A stretch of DNA of 64,000 nucleotides, taken from CBDCGS01 sp965216915. GTDB taxonomy: Bacteria > Pseudomonadota > Alphaproteobacteria > UBA828. The stretch lies in contig CBDCGS010000011.1 in NCBI GenBank assembly GCA_965216915.1, forward strand, positions 558,001 through 622,000, written 5' to 3'. Below the pieces are notes generated by a model. The model was not told where the DNA came from and ran no database searches. It saw only the letters and a program-made list of their open reading frames with translations. A program made the translations under genes and the position numbers. Positions 8,874 to 17,415 of the stretch are shown here, piece after piece (position 1 is the stretch's first letter; every line of letters begins with the position of its first letter).

Positions 8874-9968
8874 ATGGCGGATATCGAGCTCCGTGCCCTC
8901 ACCAAGCGCTTCGGCAGCCTGACGGCCGTCGACGATATCGACCTCGACATCGAGGCCGGCGAGGTGATGTGTCTGCTCGGCCCCTCGGGCTGCGGCAAGA
9001 CCACGACGCTTCGCATGATCGCGGGCCTCGAGGACATCACGGCCGGCGACGTCTACATCGCCGGCAAGCGCGTCAACGACCTCGGCCCGTCGGAGCGCGA
9101 CATTGCGATGGTGTTCCAATTCTACGCGCTTTATCCGAGCCTCACGGTCGCCGAGAACCTGGCCTTCCCGCTGCACGCCGAGCGCATCTCGAAGAGCGAG
9201 ATCGAGACACGGGTCAACCGGATCGCCGGGCTGCTCGATCTGACGGCCGTGATGGATCGCATCCCGGGCCGGCTTGCCGAGGGCGAGAAGCAGCGCGTCG
9301 CGGTGGGACGCGCGATCATCCGCGACCCGCAATGCTTCCTCTTCGACGAGCCGTTGAGCCGTCTCGATATTGCCGTGCGCCAGGAGATGCGCGGCCAGAT
9401 CAAGCAGCTCCTGCGCGGTCTCCACAAGGCGACGGTGATCGTGACCCACGACCAGATCGAGGCGCTCACCATCGCCGATCGGGTCGCCGTGATGCGCGAC
9501 GGCATCATCGAGCAGGTCGCGAGCCCCCATGACATCTTCGCGCGGCCGAGCAATGTGTTCGTCGCGGGCTTTATCGGCACACCCCAGATGAACTTGCTGG
9601 AGGCGGAGGCGCGGGGCGCCGCCGACGGGATCTTGCAGGTACAGATGCTCGGGCAGGACGTCGCGCTGCCGGTCGGCGAGAGCGCCGCATGCCGGGTCGA
9701 TGCCGCGTCGCGCGGCCTGACCGTCGGCATTCGTCCGCGCGGCCTTGTGGCGACGGAAACACCCGATGCCACGACGCTCTCAGGCGACGTTGATTTGATC
9801 GAGCCCATGGGCGCAGAGACCCTGATCCATATGCGAACCGGCAGCCAGGACGTTCGGATCGTCGCCGATCACCGCGCGAACATCAGCGTCGGCGACACCA
9901 TTCATGTCCGCGCCGTCGAGGGCCAGGTCCACCTTTTCGGCGCCGACGAAGCGAGGATTTCGGCATGA
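8874..9968 (+). CDS. Second ABC importer ATPase with degenerate signature motif
   Basis: This 364-residue protein aligns residue for residue with the first ATPase of the operon. Walker A is GPSGCGKT (36-43), Gln82 is present, Walker B has Glu159, and the switch histidine His192 is intact in THDQ. The signature motif is LAEGE (134-138) instead of LSGGQ/E, which should weaken the composite site that faces the first ATPase. A C-terminal regulatory domain begins near residue 235. The gene overlaps the next small membrane protein gene by 4 bp. In the glycerol-type GlpS/GlpT arrangement two different ATPases serve one permease pair. I infer the same here. Confidence 0.92.
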   Translation: MADIELRALTKRFGSLTAVDDIDLDIEAGEVMCLLGPSGCGKTTTLRMIAGLEDITAGDVYIAGKRVNDLGPSERDIAMVFQFYALYPSLTVAENLAFPLHAERISKSEIETRVNRIAGLLDLTAVMDRIPGRLAEGEKQRVAVGRAIIRDPQCFLFDEPLSRLDIAVRQEMRGQIKQLLRGLHKATVIVTHDQIEALTIADRVAVMRDGIIEQVASPHDIFARPSNVFVAGFIGTPQMNLLEAEARGAADGILQVQMLGQDVALPVGESAACRVDAASRGLTVGIRPRGLVATETPDATTLSGDVDLIEPMGAETLIHMRTGSQDVRIVADHRANISVGDTIHVRAVEGQVHLFGADEARISA

Positions 9969-10279
9969 GTGAGATCGAGCAAGGGCATGTCGCCGCCGCG
10001 CCCGCACGCACCATGTCGCGGCGCACCGCGCGGCTCGTGGTGCTCTCGATCATCCTGCTCTGCTTGCTGGCGCTCCTGTTCATTTTTCAGCCGGTGTGGC
10101 GGCCGCTCTTCTCGGCCGGCTGCGTGATGGTCGTCGTCGGCGGCCTCGCGTTTAATCTCGTGCCCTTCGCGAACACGCAAAACCCGGTTGGGCGGGTCCT
10201 GAAGGTGGGCGGAATCGTGCTGGCGATCCTCGCGGTGGTCGTGCTCATCGCGATCGGCTGCGTCGAGTTCATTCTCTAA
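9965..10279 (+). CDS. Small three-helix membrane protein in the ABC operon
   Basis: The 104-residue product has three hydrophobic stretches, at about residues 24-41, 51-66 and 79-101, preceded by a short polar N-terminus. I know of a small hydrophobic protein encoded within rhizobial glycerol transporter operons and this could be its counterpart, but I cannot confirm homology. It overlaps the ATPase stop by 4 bp (ATGA) and precedes the SnoaL-like gene by 11 bp, so it is cotranscribed with the transporter. A role in assembling or regulating the transporter is plausible but unproven. Confidence 0.75.
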   Translation: MSEIEQGHVAAAPARTMSRRTARLVVLSIILLCLLALLFIFQPVWRPLFSAGCVMVVVGGLAFNLVPFANTQNPVGRVLKVGGIVLAILAVVVLIAIGCVEFIL

Positions 10280-10290
10280 AGGAGACCGCG

Positions 10291-10758
10291 ATGTCGAGCG
10301 ATGCCCGCGCGCATTATGTCCGCCTTGTGGAGGAAGAGTATTTCGGGAGCGTGAGCCGCGCAGACGTCGCCGGCGCGCTCGCCTGCTTCACCGACGACGC
10401 CACGGTCACGATCTTCCACGGCGACGCCGTGCCCCGCGTCTTCAAGAAGACGCCCGGGGCCGACGAAACGCCACTCTCGCGCTTCTTCGAGCACCTCGTG
10501 GCGAACTATGAGCCGCGGTTCACCGAGTTCGTGCATTACATCGAACCCGAGGCCGGGCGTTGCGCCGCGCGCTTTCTCGTCACCCTGACACCGCGAGCGG
10601 AGTCCGCTTACCGCGACGCGGGCGTGCAGCGCTTACGCAACTGCAACTTCTTCGAATGCCGCGATGGGCGCATCCGGGACATGATCGTCTATTACACCAA
10701 CCCGGGCTCGGCCGGCGAGGCGGTTGGTCCCCGCCCCACCGGCTTTCCCAAGGCCTGA
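10291..10758 (+). CDS. SnoaL/NTF2-like fold protein
   Basis: The 155-residue sequence has the SnoaL-like alpha+beta cone pattern. An N-terminal helical part with VRLVEEEYFGSVSRADVAGA leads to LACFTDDATVTIFHGD, then a later beta stretch and FFECRDGRIRDMIVYY, typical of nuclear transport factor 2 folds. Members may be isomerases, hydrolases or ligand-binding proteins, so no reaction can be assigned. AAAGGAGACCGCG just before ATG 10291 is a good ribosome binding site. It is the last gene of the importer operon, suggesting it acts on the imported compound or a product of it. Confidence 0.7.
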   Translation: MSSDARAHYVRLVEEEYFGSVSRADVAGALACFTDDATVTIFHGDAVPRVFKKTPGADETPLSRFFEHLVANYEPRFTEFVHYIEPEAGRCAARFLVTLTPRAESAYRDAGVQRLRNCNFFECRDGRIRDMIVYYTNPGSAGEAVGPRPTGFPKA

Positions 10759-10775
10759 GGCCCGGCCACGCTCAG

Positions 10776-10799
10776 GAGGCGGCGTGCTTAGGCCGCCTC
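10776..10799. terminator. Hairpin at the convergent end of the ABC and peroxiredoxin genes
   Basis: GAGGCGGC (10776-10783) pairs with GCCGCCTC (10792-10799) over an 8-nt loop. The hairpin overlaps the peroxiredoxin stop codon and lies 18 bp after the SnoaL-like gene. It could act as a bidirectional terminator, but no T-run is seen on either side. This is a possible site only. Confidence 0.35.
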
Positions 10800-11324
10800 G
10801 GTGAATGCCCGCTCCTTCACATGGGCAAGCATGGTGTCGGCGTCGGAGACCTCGAACGGATCATCCTCGACATTGTCGCCGAGCCCCGGCTCGACGAACA
10901 TTTGCGTGATCTCACCGTCCTCCACCAGCATCGAATAGCGCCAGCTGCGGTAGCCGAAACCGAGATTGTCCTTGTCGACGAGCATGCCCATGAGGCGTGT
11001 GAACGTTGCCGAGCCGTCGGGCAGCATCGTCACCTTCTCGACGCCGAGCGAGCCCGCCCAGCGGAACATGACAAAGGCATCGTTCACGGCGAGGCAGATC
11101 ACCTCGTCGACCCCGGCATCGATGAACGCATCGTGGAGTTCCTCGAAGCGGGGGAGATGGGTCGAGCTGCAGGTCGGCGTGAAAGCGCCCGGCAGGGCGA
11201 ATACGACCACGCGCCGGCCGTCAAAAATCTCGGATGAGCGCCGGTCCTGCCAGCGGAAAGGGTTCGGGCCCTCCACGCTTTCGTCACGGACACGGGTTTT
11301 GAACACGACATCGGGGACACGCAT
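10788..11324 (-). CDS. Peroxiredoxin of the Prx5/AhpE-like group
   Basis: The 178-residue protein reduces peroxides through a peroxidatic cysteine, Cys52, in PGAFTPTCSSTHLP, the hallmark of Prx5-type enzymes. It carries the TRLMGMLVD and SWRYSMLVEDGEI blocks seen in that group. No extra glutaredoxin domain is present. ATG 11324 has GGGAGG 6 nt upstream. An ATG 15 nt further upstream overlaps that ribosome binding site and is less likely. The promoter region contains a strong match to an Irr/ICE box between the -35 and -10 elements, which suggests iron- or haem-linked control of peroxide defence. Confidence 0.93.
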   Translation of the reverse strand: MRVPDVVFKTRVRDESVEGPNPFRWQDRRSSEIFDGRRVVVFALPGAFTPTCSSTHLPRFEELHDAFIDAGVDEVICLAVNDAFVMFRWAGSLGVEKVTMLPDGSATFTRLMGMLVDKDNLGFGYRSWRYSMLVEDGEITQMFVEPGLGDNVEDDPFEVSDADTMLAHVKERAFTEAA

Positions 11325-11363
11325 GGCGAGGCCTCCCATTTTCCGATAATTGCTGCTATTCCT

Positions 11364-11391
11364 TATTTAGAATCGTTCTAATGTTTGACAA
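11364..11391 (-). promoter_or_regulatory. Peroxiredoxin promoter with embedded Irr/Fur-family box
   Basis: On the minus strand TTGTCA (11386-11391) and TAAATA (11364-11369) are spaced by 16 bp as -35 and -10 elements. Between and overlapping them lies the 15-bp inverted repeat TTAGAA-N3-TTCTAA (11367-11381). This closely matches the iron control element bound by Irr in alphaproteobacteria. The site is 40-67 bp upstream of the peroxiredoxin start, so an occupied operator would block RNA polymerase. The motif match is seen directly; the identity of the regulator is inferred. Confidence 0.65.
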
Positions 11392-11443
11392 GGCCTGTGA
11401 CCCACATTTTTTCGCGCCCCGGCCCCTGCAGGCTGATCCGCCG

Positions 11444-11469
11444 ACCGTCAAACGCCCGCCTTTGACGGT
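11444..11469. repeat. Perfect 9-bp inverted repeat in the intergenic region
   Basis: ACCGTCAAA (11444-11452) and TTTGACGGT (11461-11469) are perfect inverted copies separated by CGCCCGCC. The repeat lies about 120 bp upstream of the peroxiredoxin start and about 180 bp upstream of a small membrane ORF. It has no T-tract. It could be a second operator or a weak hairpin. The rest of the 327-bp gap from 11325 to 11651 is AT-rich for this genome, and apart from the peroxiredoxin promoter I see nothing else in it. Confidence 0.5.
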
Positions 11470-11651
11470 AGAAGATCGCTCCTAAATTTTCCAAAACATA
11501 TAAATAATTACAATAGAAACTTGCACGATCAATCCTTTATTATTGGATTTTCTCGAAGCGATTTATTGAATTCGGGCAGCTATCATGACAATACGGCCAC
11601 GTGAATACCGAACTTACTTGAGACCTTGAACATCGATCGGGTGCTACGTTA

Positions 11652-11777
11652 ATGGGCAACATATTCATGGCCGTCATCGCACTCTTCAGTGTTCTCGCCG
11701 TCAGCGTCGCGGTCGTGTACATGATTGCGACCGGCACATTTCCGACGAGCCTCGACGCGCTGATGGACATGTTCTAG
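11652..11777 (+). CDS. 41-residue single-pass membrane peptide candidate
   Basis: A short open frame encodes a 41-residue peptide that starts MGNIFMAVIALFSVLAVSVA. One hydrophobic segment of about 20 residues is followed by a short polar tail (PTSLDALMDMF). It lies in the AT-rich gap between the peroxiredoxin and hyuA, with no competing gene on either strand. The ribosome binding site is weak (CGGG about 10 nt upstream). The composition is that of a genuine small membrane protein rather than random high-GC sequence, but there is no homology support. Function unknown. Confidence 0.4.
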   Translation: MGNIFMAVIALFSVLAVSVAVVYMIATGTFPTSLDALMDMF

Positions 11778-11900
11778 GCGGCCGGTCCGGCGAAAACGGC
11801 CGGCTCCGGCCCTCGGGCCGCGCTGGCACGCGCCAAGTGGCTCGACGTGGCCGCGGTTTCACCCCAATATCTGCGCTCTGTGAAACCGGCGGGGCCGAGA

Positions 11901-14003
11901 ATGACTGGTGACGAGCGCGCACGGATCGGCGTGGATATCGGCGGCACCTTCACCGATGTGGTGCTGGAGCGCGCCGGTGCGCGCTTCACGGCGAAGGTGC
12001 TGACCACGCCCCAGGCGCCCGAGGACGGCGTGCAAAACGGCCTTTCGCGCGTCATGGACCAGGCCGGCGTCACTCCCGACGCGGTTTCCCTGGTGATTCA
12101 CGGCACCACCCTCGCGACCAACGCCCTGATTGAGCGCAAGGGCGCGAAAACGGCGCTCATCACCACCGAGGGTTTTCGTGATTCAATTGAAATGGGCACC
12201 GAAAGCCGCTTCGAGCAATACGACATCTACATGGAAAAGCCGACACCGCTCGTGCCACGGCACCTGCGCGTGCCGGTGGCCGAGCGGCTCAACGCAGCCG
12301 GCGAGGCGGTGCTACCGCTCGACGAGGCTAGGCTGCGCGCGGTCGCGGGCGAGCTGGCGAGCGCCGGCGTGGAGAGCATCGCGATCGGCTTTCTCCACAG
12401 TTATGTGAACCCGGCGCACGAGGAACGCGCGAGAGAGATTCTGAGCGAAGTCCTCCCTGACGTGCCGACGTCGCTCTCCTGCGAGGTGGCGCCGGAAATG
12501 CGCGAATATGAGCGCTTCTCGACCGCCTGCGCGAACGCCTATGTCCAGCCGGTGATGGCGCGATACCTGAAGCGGCTGGAAGCGCAGCTCCGCACCCAGG
12601 GCTTCGACTGCCCGCTGTTCGTGATGTTGTCGGGCGGCGGCGTGACCGATATCGAGACCGCCGTGCGCTTCCCTATCCGCCTCGTCGAATCGGGTCCGGT
12701 GGGGGGCGCGGTGTTCGCGAGCGACGTTGCCAAGCGATCAGACCTCGATCGCGTGCTCTCGTTCGACATGGGCGGCACGACGGCGAAGATCTGCTTCATC
12801 GACAATGCGCAGCCGCAAACGGCGCGCAGCTTCGAGGTCGCCCGCGCGCACCGCTTCCTCAAGGGTAGCGGGTTGCCGCTGCGCATCCCCGTGATCGAAA
12901 TGGTCGAGATCGGCGCAGGTGGCGGGTCGATCGCCAAGGTCGATCAGCTCGGCCGTATCACGGTCGGCCCGGAGAGCGCAGGCGCCGACCCCGGCCCGGC
13001 CTGTTATGGCCAGGGCGGCACAGCACCGGCGGTGAGCGATGCCGATGTCGCGCTCGGCCGCATCGACCCCGACGCATTTTCGGGCGGCCGCATCGCCCTC
13101 GACGCGGATGCCGCGGCGCAGGCGCTCGGGCGCGACGTCGGCGAGGCACTCGGCCTCGAGCCTCGCATCGCCGCGCTTGGCATCAGTGAAATGGTCGATG
13201 AGAACATGGCGAGCGCCGCGCGCGTGCATGCGATCGAGATCGGCGCAACACTTGGCGAGCGCACCATGATCGCCTTTGGTGGCGCCGCGCCCCTGCATGC
13301 CGCGCGGCTCGCCGAAAAGCTCGAGATGGACCGGGTGATCGTGCCGACCTCCGCCGCGGTTGGCTCGGCGGTGGGCTTCCTGCGCGCGCCGGTGGCCTAC
13401 CAAGTCATCCACACCGCCTACCAAACCCTTTCGACATTCGATCCCGCCGCGGCAAACCGCGCGCTCGACGCGATGCGTGCCGAAGCCGAGGCCATCGTCG
13501 CGCGCGGCGCGCCTGGCGAGCCCACGGAGGAAACGCGCACCGCGTTCATGCGCTATCTCGGGCAGGGTCACGAGGTGCCGGTCCCGCTGCCGGTGCGGAC
13601 ATGGCAAGCCAGCGATACGGCGCTCATCCGTGACGCGTTCGAGGAGGCCTACGAACGGCTCTACGGGCGTATCATCCCGGAGCTCGATCTCGAGATCGTG
13701 AGCTGGTCCGTTCAGGTGGCGGCCGTTCCCTCCGTCACGGCCGCGAACGGCGCGGGTATCGTCGCCTCAACGCCGGCGGCGCACGGGACCCGGCAAGTCT
13801 TGGATCCCGGCCGCGGCGGGCTGGTCGATGCCGCCCTATACCGGCGCGAAGACCTGTCCGCAGGCGCACGCATCGAGGGGCCGGCGCTGATCCTGGAGAC
13901 CGACACCACGACGGTGGTGAGCGCGGCATTTGCCGCAGCCGTGGACGCGCAAGGGTTCATCGTGATGGAGCGGCGCACAGAAAATACCGGAGACAGCCCA
14001 TGA
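11901..14003 (+). CDS. hyuA: Hydantoinase/oxoprolinase family subunit A (ATP-dependent)
   Basis: The 700-residue protein belongs to the HyuA family of ATP-dependent amidases that open hydantoins, 5-oxoproline or related rings (acetone carboxylase subunits are relatives). The N-terminus has the actin-like phosphate-binding block IGVDIGGTFTDVVLE, a second block near VLSFDMGGTTAKICFIDNA, and the conserved VEIGAGGGSIAKVD and AGADPGPACYG motifs. The C-terminal third holds YLGQGHEVPVP and YERLYGRIIP. ATG 11901 is chosen because it directly precedes the ATP motif, although the frame is open upstream. It overlaps hyuB by 4 bp, so the subunits are coupled. Confidence 0.93.
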   Translation: MTGDERARIGVDIGGTFTDVVLERAGARFTAKVLTTPQAPEDGVQNGLSRVMDQAGVTPDAVSLVIHGTTLATNALIERKGAKTALITTEGFRDSIEMGTESRFEQYDIYMEKPTPLVPRHLRVPVAERLNAAGEAVLPLDEARLRAVAGELASAGVESIAIGFLHSYVNPAHEERAREILSEVLPDVPTSLSCEVAPEMREYERFSTACANAYVQPVMARYLKRLEAQLRTQGFDCPLFVMLSGGGVTDIETAVRFPIRLVESGPVGGAVFASDVAKRSDLDRVLSFDMGGTTAKICFIDNAQPQTARSFEVARAHRFLKGSGLPLRIPVIEMVEIGAGGGSIAKVDQLGRITVGPESAGADPGPACYGQGGTAPAVSDADVALGRIDPDAFSGGRIALDADAAAQALGRDVGEALGLEPRIAALGISEMVDENMASAARVHAIEIGATLGERTMIAFGGAAPLHAARLAEKLEMDRVIVPTSAAVGSAVGFLRAPVAYQVIHTAYQTLSTFDPAAANRALDAMRAEAEAIVARGAPGEPTEETRTAFMRYLGQGHEVPVPLPVRTWQASDTALIRDAFEEAYERLYGRIIPELDLEIVSWSVQVAAVPSVTAANGAGIVASTPAAHGTRQVLDPGRGGLVDAALYRREDLSAGARIEGPALILETDTTTVVSAAFAAAVDAQGFIVMERRTENTGDSP

Positions 14004-15748
14004 CGGCCTCCCAGAGCGCGCTCGAGCGCATCCAGACCCAGATCATGTGGAACCGCTTGATCGCGGTCGTCGAGGAGCAGGCGCAAACGCTGCTGCGAAC
14101 CGCGTTCAGTACCACGGTCCGCGAGGCCGGCGATCTCTCGGCCGGCGTGTTCGACGTCGAGGGGCGGATGCTGGCGCAGGCCGTTACCGGCACCCCGGGG
14201 CACGTCAACTCGATGGCGGTCTCGGTGAAGCACTTCCTCGAACGCTATCCCAACGAAGAGATGCGCGAGGGCGACGTCTTCATCACCAACGACCCTTGGC
14301 TCACCTGCGGGCATCTTCACGACCTCACCGTCGTGACCCCGGTCTTCAAGAAAGGCCGCATCATCGGGTCATTCGCCTGCACGGCCCATATCGTCGATAT
14401 CGGCGGGCGCGGGTTTGGGCCGGACGCGCGCTCGGTGTTCGAGGAGGGCCTCTACATTCCGATCATGCCGCTTGCGCGCGAAGGGCGGATCAATCGGGAC
14501 CTGCTCGAGATGGTGCGATGGAACGTGCGAGAGCCACTTCAGGTCGAAGGGGACATCTTCTCCCTGATCGCCTGCAACCGCGAGGGCGCGCGCCGGCTCA
14601 ACGCGATGATGGACGAGTTCAGCCTCGACGACTTGCAGGCGCTCGCTGACGACATCATCACCCGCTCACGCGAGGCCACGCTGACAGCCATCCGCGCACT
14701 ACCCTTCGGCACTTACCGCCATTCCCTCACGATGGACGGCTATAACGAGCCCATCGACCTCGTCGCCGCGACGACAATCAGCGAGGACGGCATCCACACC
14801 GATTTTGAGGGCACCTCGCCGGCGAGCAATCACGGCATCAACGTCGTGCTCAACTACACGACCGCCTACACCAGCTTCGGTGTGAAATGCATCGTCGCCA
14901 AGGACGTGCCCAACAATGCCGGCTCGCTGAGCCCGATCACGGTTTCGGCGCCTGAAGGCTCCATTCTCAACGCACCACGGCCTTGGCCGGTCGCCTCGCG
15001 CCATGTCATCGGCCACCTGCTGCCCGATTTGGTATTCGGCTGCCTGCACCAGGCGATCCCCGGACAGGTGCCTGCGGAAGGCGCGGCCTCGCTGTGGATC
15101 GTCCAGCTCCGGGGCGGCGCGACGGCGGTCGATGCCGAGGCGCGCCGGAACTCGGAGATCGACTGGCCGGAGTTCGAAATCGCGCTCTTCAACTCGGGCG
15201 GTGCGGGGGCGCGGCCGAAGCGTGATGGCCTGTCGACGACGGCGTTTCCGAGCGGCGTGCGCACGATGCCGGTGGAGGCCTCTGAGACCGTGGCGCCGAT
15301 CGTCATCTGGCGCAAGGAGATGGCGCGCGACAGCGGCGGCGCGGGTGAATTGCGCGGCGGGCTTGGCCAGGTGATGGAAATCGCCGGCGCGGAGGGTGCG
15401 CCCTTCAGCGTGCTGGCTCAGTTCGAGCGCATCGACCATCCGGCCCGCGGCCGCGCGGGCGGCGGCAACGGCGCACCCGGGGCCATCGCGCTCGCCTCCG
15501 GCACGCGCCTGCGTGGCAAAGGCCAGCAGACCATCCCGACCCACGACCGGCTTCGCTTGGCGCTCCCCGGCGGCGCCGGCTATGGCGATCCGTTTGCCCG
15601 TGACGCGACGGCGGTTGCGGACGACGTCCTGAACGACCTGGTCACGCCGGAGACCGCGCGCCGCGACTATGGGGTCGTGGTCTCCGCCGACGGCACGATC
15701 GACGAGGCGGCCACCGCAGCGCTTCGTGGCGGCGGCGCCAAGTCCTAG
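14000..15748 (+). CDS. hyuB: Hydantoinase/oxoprolinase family subunit B
   Basis: This 582-residue partner is typical of HyuB. It opens with ERIQTQIMWNRLIAVVEEQA, followed by TTVREAGDLSAGVFDVEGRM and the NDPWLTCGHLHDLTVVTPVF block, which are characteristic of the family and carry presumed metal and substrate ligands. The C-terminus has GGAGYGDPFARD, also diagnostic. With HyuA it should hydrolyse a cyclic amide at the expense of ATP; the actual ring is unknown. The stop codon overlaps the convergent TPR-SPOR gene as CTAG. Confidence 0.93.
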   Translation: MTASQSALERIQTQIMWNRLIAVVEEQAQTLLRTAFSTTVREAGDLSAGVFDVEGRMLAQAVTGTPGHVNSMAVSVKHFLERYPNEEMREGDVFITNDPWLTCGHLHDLTVVTPVFKKGRIIGSFACTAHIVDIGGRGFGPDARSVFEEGLYIPIMPLAREGRINRDLLEMVRWNVREPLQVEGDIFSLIACNREGARRLNAMMDEFSLDDLQALADDIITRSREATLTAIRALPFGTYRHSLTMDGYNEPIDLVAATTISEDGIHTDFEGTSPASNHGINVVLNYTTAYTSFGVKCIVAKDVPNNAGSLSPITVSAPEGSILNAPRPWPVASRHVIGHLLPDLVFGCLHQAIPGQVPAEGAASLWIVQLRGGATAVDAEARRNSEIDWPEFEIALFNSGGAGARPKRDGLSTTAFPSGVRTMPVEASETVAPIVIWRKEMARDSGGAGELRGGLGQVMEIAGAEGAPFSVLAQFERIDHPARGRAGGGNGAPGAIALASGTRLRGKGQQTIPTHDRLRLALPGGAGYGDPFARDATAVADDVLNDLVTPETARRDYGVVVSADGTIDEAATAALRGGGAKS

Positions 15749-17355
15749 GCTTCGCCCTCGGTTTCGACCACGAAGCAGTCGATCCCGCGGCCGCGCAGCG
15801 CGGCGCATTGCTCGCGCGCCACGGTCTCGCTCGTCGGCGTCGTGCGCAGCCGGTAGAAAACGCCCTTCTCGGGACCGAGATCCGCACGCGCCACATCCGG
15901 CTTCTGGCCGACGAAGAGATCCGGCGCCATTGACTGTAGCTCGCTCCAGGCTTCGAGGGCGCCCTCGTGACTGCGGCGTGCGACGAGCTGCACCTGATAT
16001 CCGCCGGCTGGCAGCGCCTGCGGCGCGGCGCCGCCCAACGCAGCGGGTGCGAGTTGCGGCAGCGGGACGCGGGACGCGGGCTTCGCGGCCACGGTGGCCG
16101 CCGCATCGGCGTTGGGCCGCGCCGGTGCCGGCCTTGCGGCGGACGGGGCGGCGGTGGGCTGCGGCGAGACCTCCTCCTGCGTCGCGTTGTTCGAAGCCGC
16201 AGGCGATGGCTCGGCGGTGTCGGCAGCGGCTTGCACGATTGGCTGCGCCTCGGCCGGGGGCTTGGGCGCGGCGTAGGCGACCGGCACCATGGCGGCGGGA
16301 TCTTCACGCCATGCGGGCGCCGGCTCGGCCTGCGCCACCACGGGCTCGTCCGACGTCGGCTCGACGGGAGCGACGGCCGCGGGAGCGGGCTCGGGGTCGG
16401 GCGCCATCGTCGTTGGGGCGCTCACGGCCGCGGTTTGCCGGGGGCGCGGGTCTGCCGTCGGCGCGGCGGGTTCAGCAGGTTCGGCGGACAATGGCTGGAC
16501 GCGAACCGCCTCCGCCGGCGCAGGCGTGCCCTGCTCCGGCTCCGCGGCTGCGGTTTGCCGCGGGCTGGCCCGGCGTTCGCTAAGCGCTGAGTAGAACGCA
16601 ATGTTGGCGGCCACCTCCTCCTCGGAAAGGTCCAGGGCGGCGACTTTCTCGGCGGCTTCACGATCGCCGGCGAGGCCCAGCGCCAGAGCCAAGTTCTGGC
16701 GGGTGCGCGCGGTCGCATACGGAGATTTGGCGGCCTTCGTGAGAACCGCGATCGCCTCGCTCACCTGACCCGACAGAGCAAGCGAGAGACCATAGTTGTT
16801 GTTTAGCGAGATGTTATCGGGCCGCATCCGAAGGCCCACGCGATAGCTCTCTTGCGCCTCGCTATGGCGGCTCAACAGATCGAGCGCAACACCACGGCCA
16901 TTGAGAGCCCGATGATCTTCGGGCACTTCAGCGAGGAGCGTGTCGTAGACCTCCAGCGCCTCGTCGCCGCCGCTCATGCCGATCAGGCTGCTGCCCAACC
17001 CAAACATGATCTCCCGCCGGTTGGGCGGATTGACGGCAAGCGCCCGCCGATAGGCATGCACGGCATCGGCATGGGCACCCCTCATGGCGTGGGCGCGGGC
17101 CAGCCCAACCAGCGGCTCAGGTGCGGAGGGATCGCTCTCGTGGGCGGCTTGATAGATTTGCGCCGCGTTTTCCGCTTTGCCGTTGGCCATCGCGATGTCG
17201 GCGATGCGGAGAAGACTGTTTGTGTCGCCGTCGCGCTCGGACACTTGCGAGTCCGGCGCGGTGTTCATGTTCGCGCAGGCGGCAAGCACGATCATGGCGG
17301 AGGCAACGGCGGCAGCCGACCGAAGCCGACCTCGAACCCAACGAGTGGCGATCAT
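15745..17355 (-). CDS. TPR lipoprotein with C-terminal SPOR domain
   Basis: The 536-residue protein begins with a lipoprotein signal whose lipobox is LAAC (Cys27). Residues 40-245 hold TPR-type repeats resembling TadD (AAQIYQAAHESDPSAPEPLVG, ALAVNPPNRREIMFGLG, ALNGRGVALDLLSRH). A Pro/Ala-rich linker of about 190 residues leads to a SPOR-like domain at about 455-535 (GYQVQLVARRSHEGALEAWS and VFYRLRTTPTSET). SPOR domains bind denuded septal peptidoglycan, so the protein could link the outer membrane to division sites. It is the last gene of an operon with a ParA-like ATPase. The TPR and lipobox are clear; the SPOR call rests on pattern. Confidence 0.85.
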   Translation of the reverse strand: MIATRWVRGRLRSAAAVASAMIVLAACANMNTAPDSQVSERDGDTNSLLRIADIAMANGKAENAAQIYQAAHESDPSAPEPLVGLARAHAMRGAHADAVHAYRRALAVNPPNRREIMFGLGSSLIGMSGGDEALEVYDTLLAEVPEDHRALNGRGVALDLLSRHSEAQESYRVGLRMRPDNISLNNNYGLSLALSGQVSEAIAVLTKAAKSPYATARTRQNLALALGLAGDREAAEKVAALDLSEEEVAANIAFYSALSERRASPRQTAAAEPEQGTPAPAEAVRVQPLSAEPAEPAAPTADPRPRQTAAVSAPTTMAPDPEPAPAAVAPVEPTSDEPVVAQAEPAPAWREDPAAMVPVAYAAPKPPAEAQPIVQAAADTAEPSPAASNNATQEEVSPQPTAAPSAARPAPARPNADAAATVAAKPASRVPLPQLAPAALGGAAPQALPAGGYQVQLVARRSHEGALEAWSELQSMAPDLFVGQKPDVARADLGPEKGVFYRLRTTPTSETVAREQCAALRGRGIDCFVVETEGEA

Positions 17356-17415
17356 TGAAAACGTCCTGGGCGTTGTTGCGCGGCTGGATCATCTCGCCGG
17401 CCGCGCGCATAGGCG

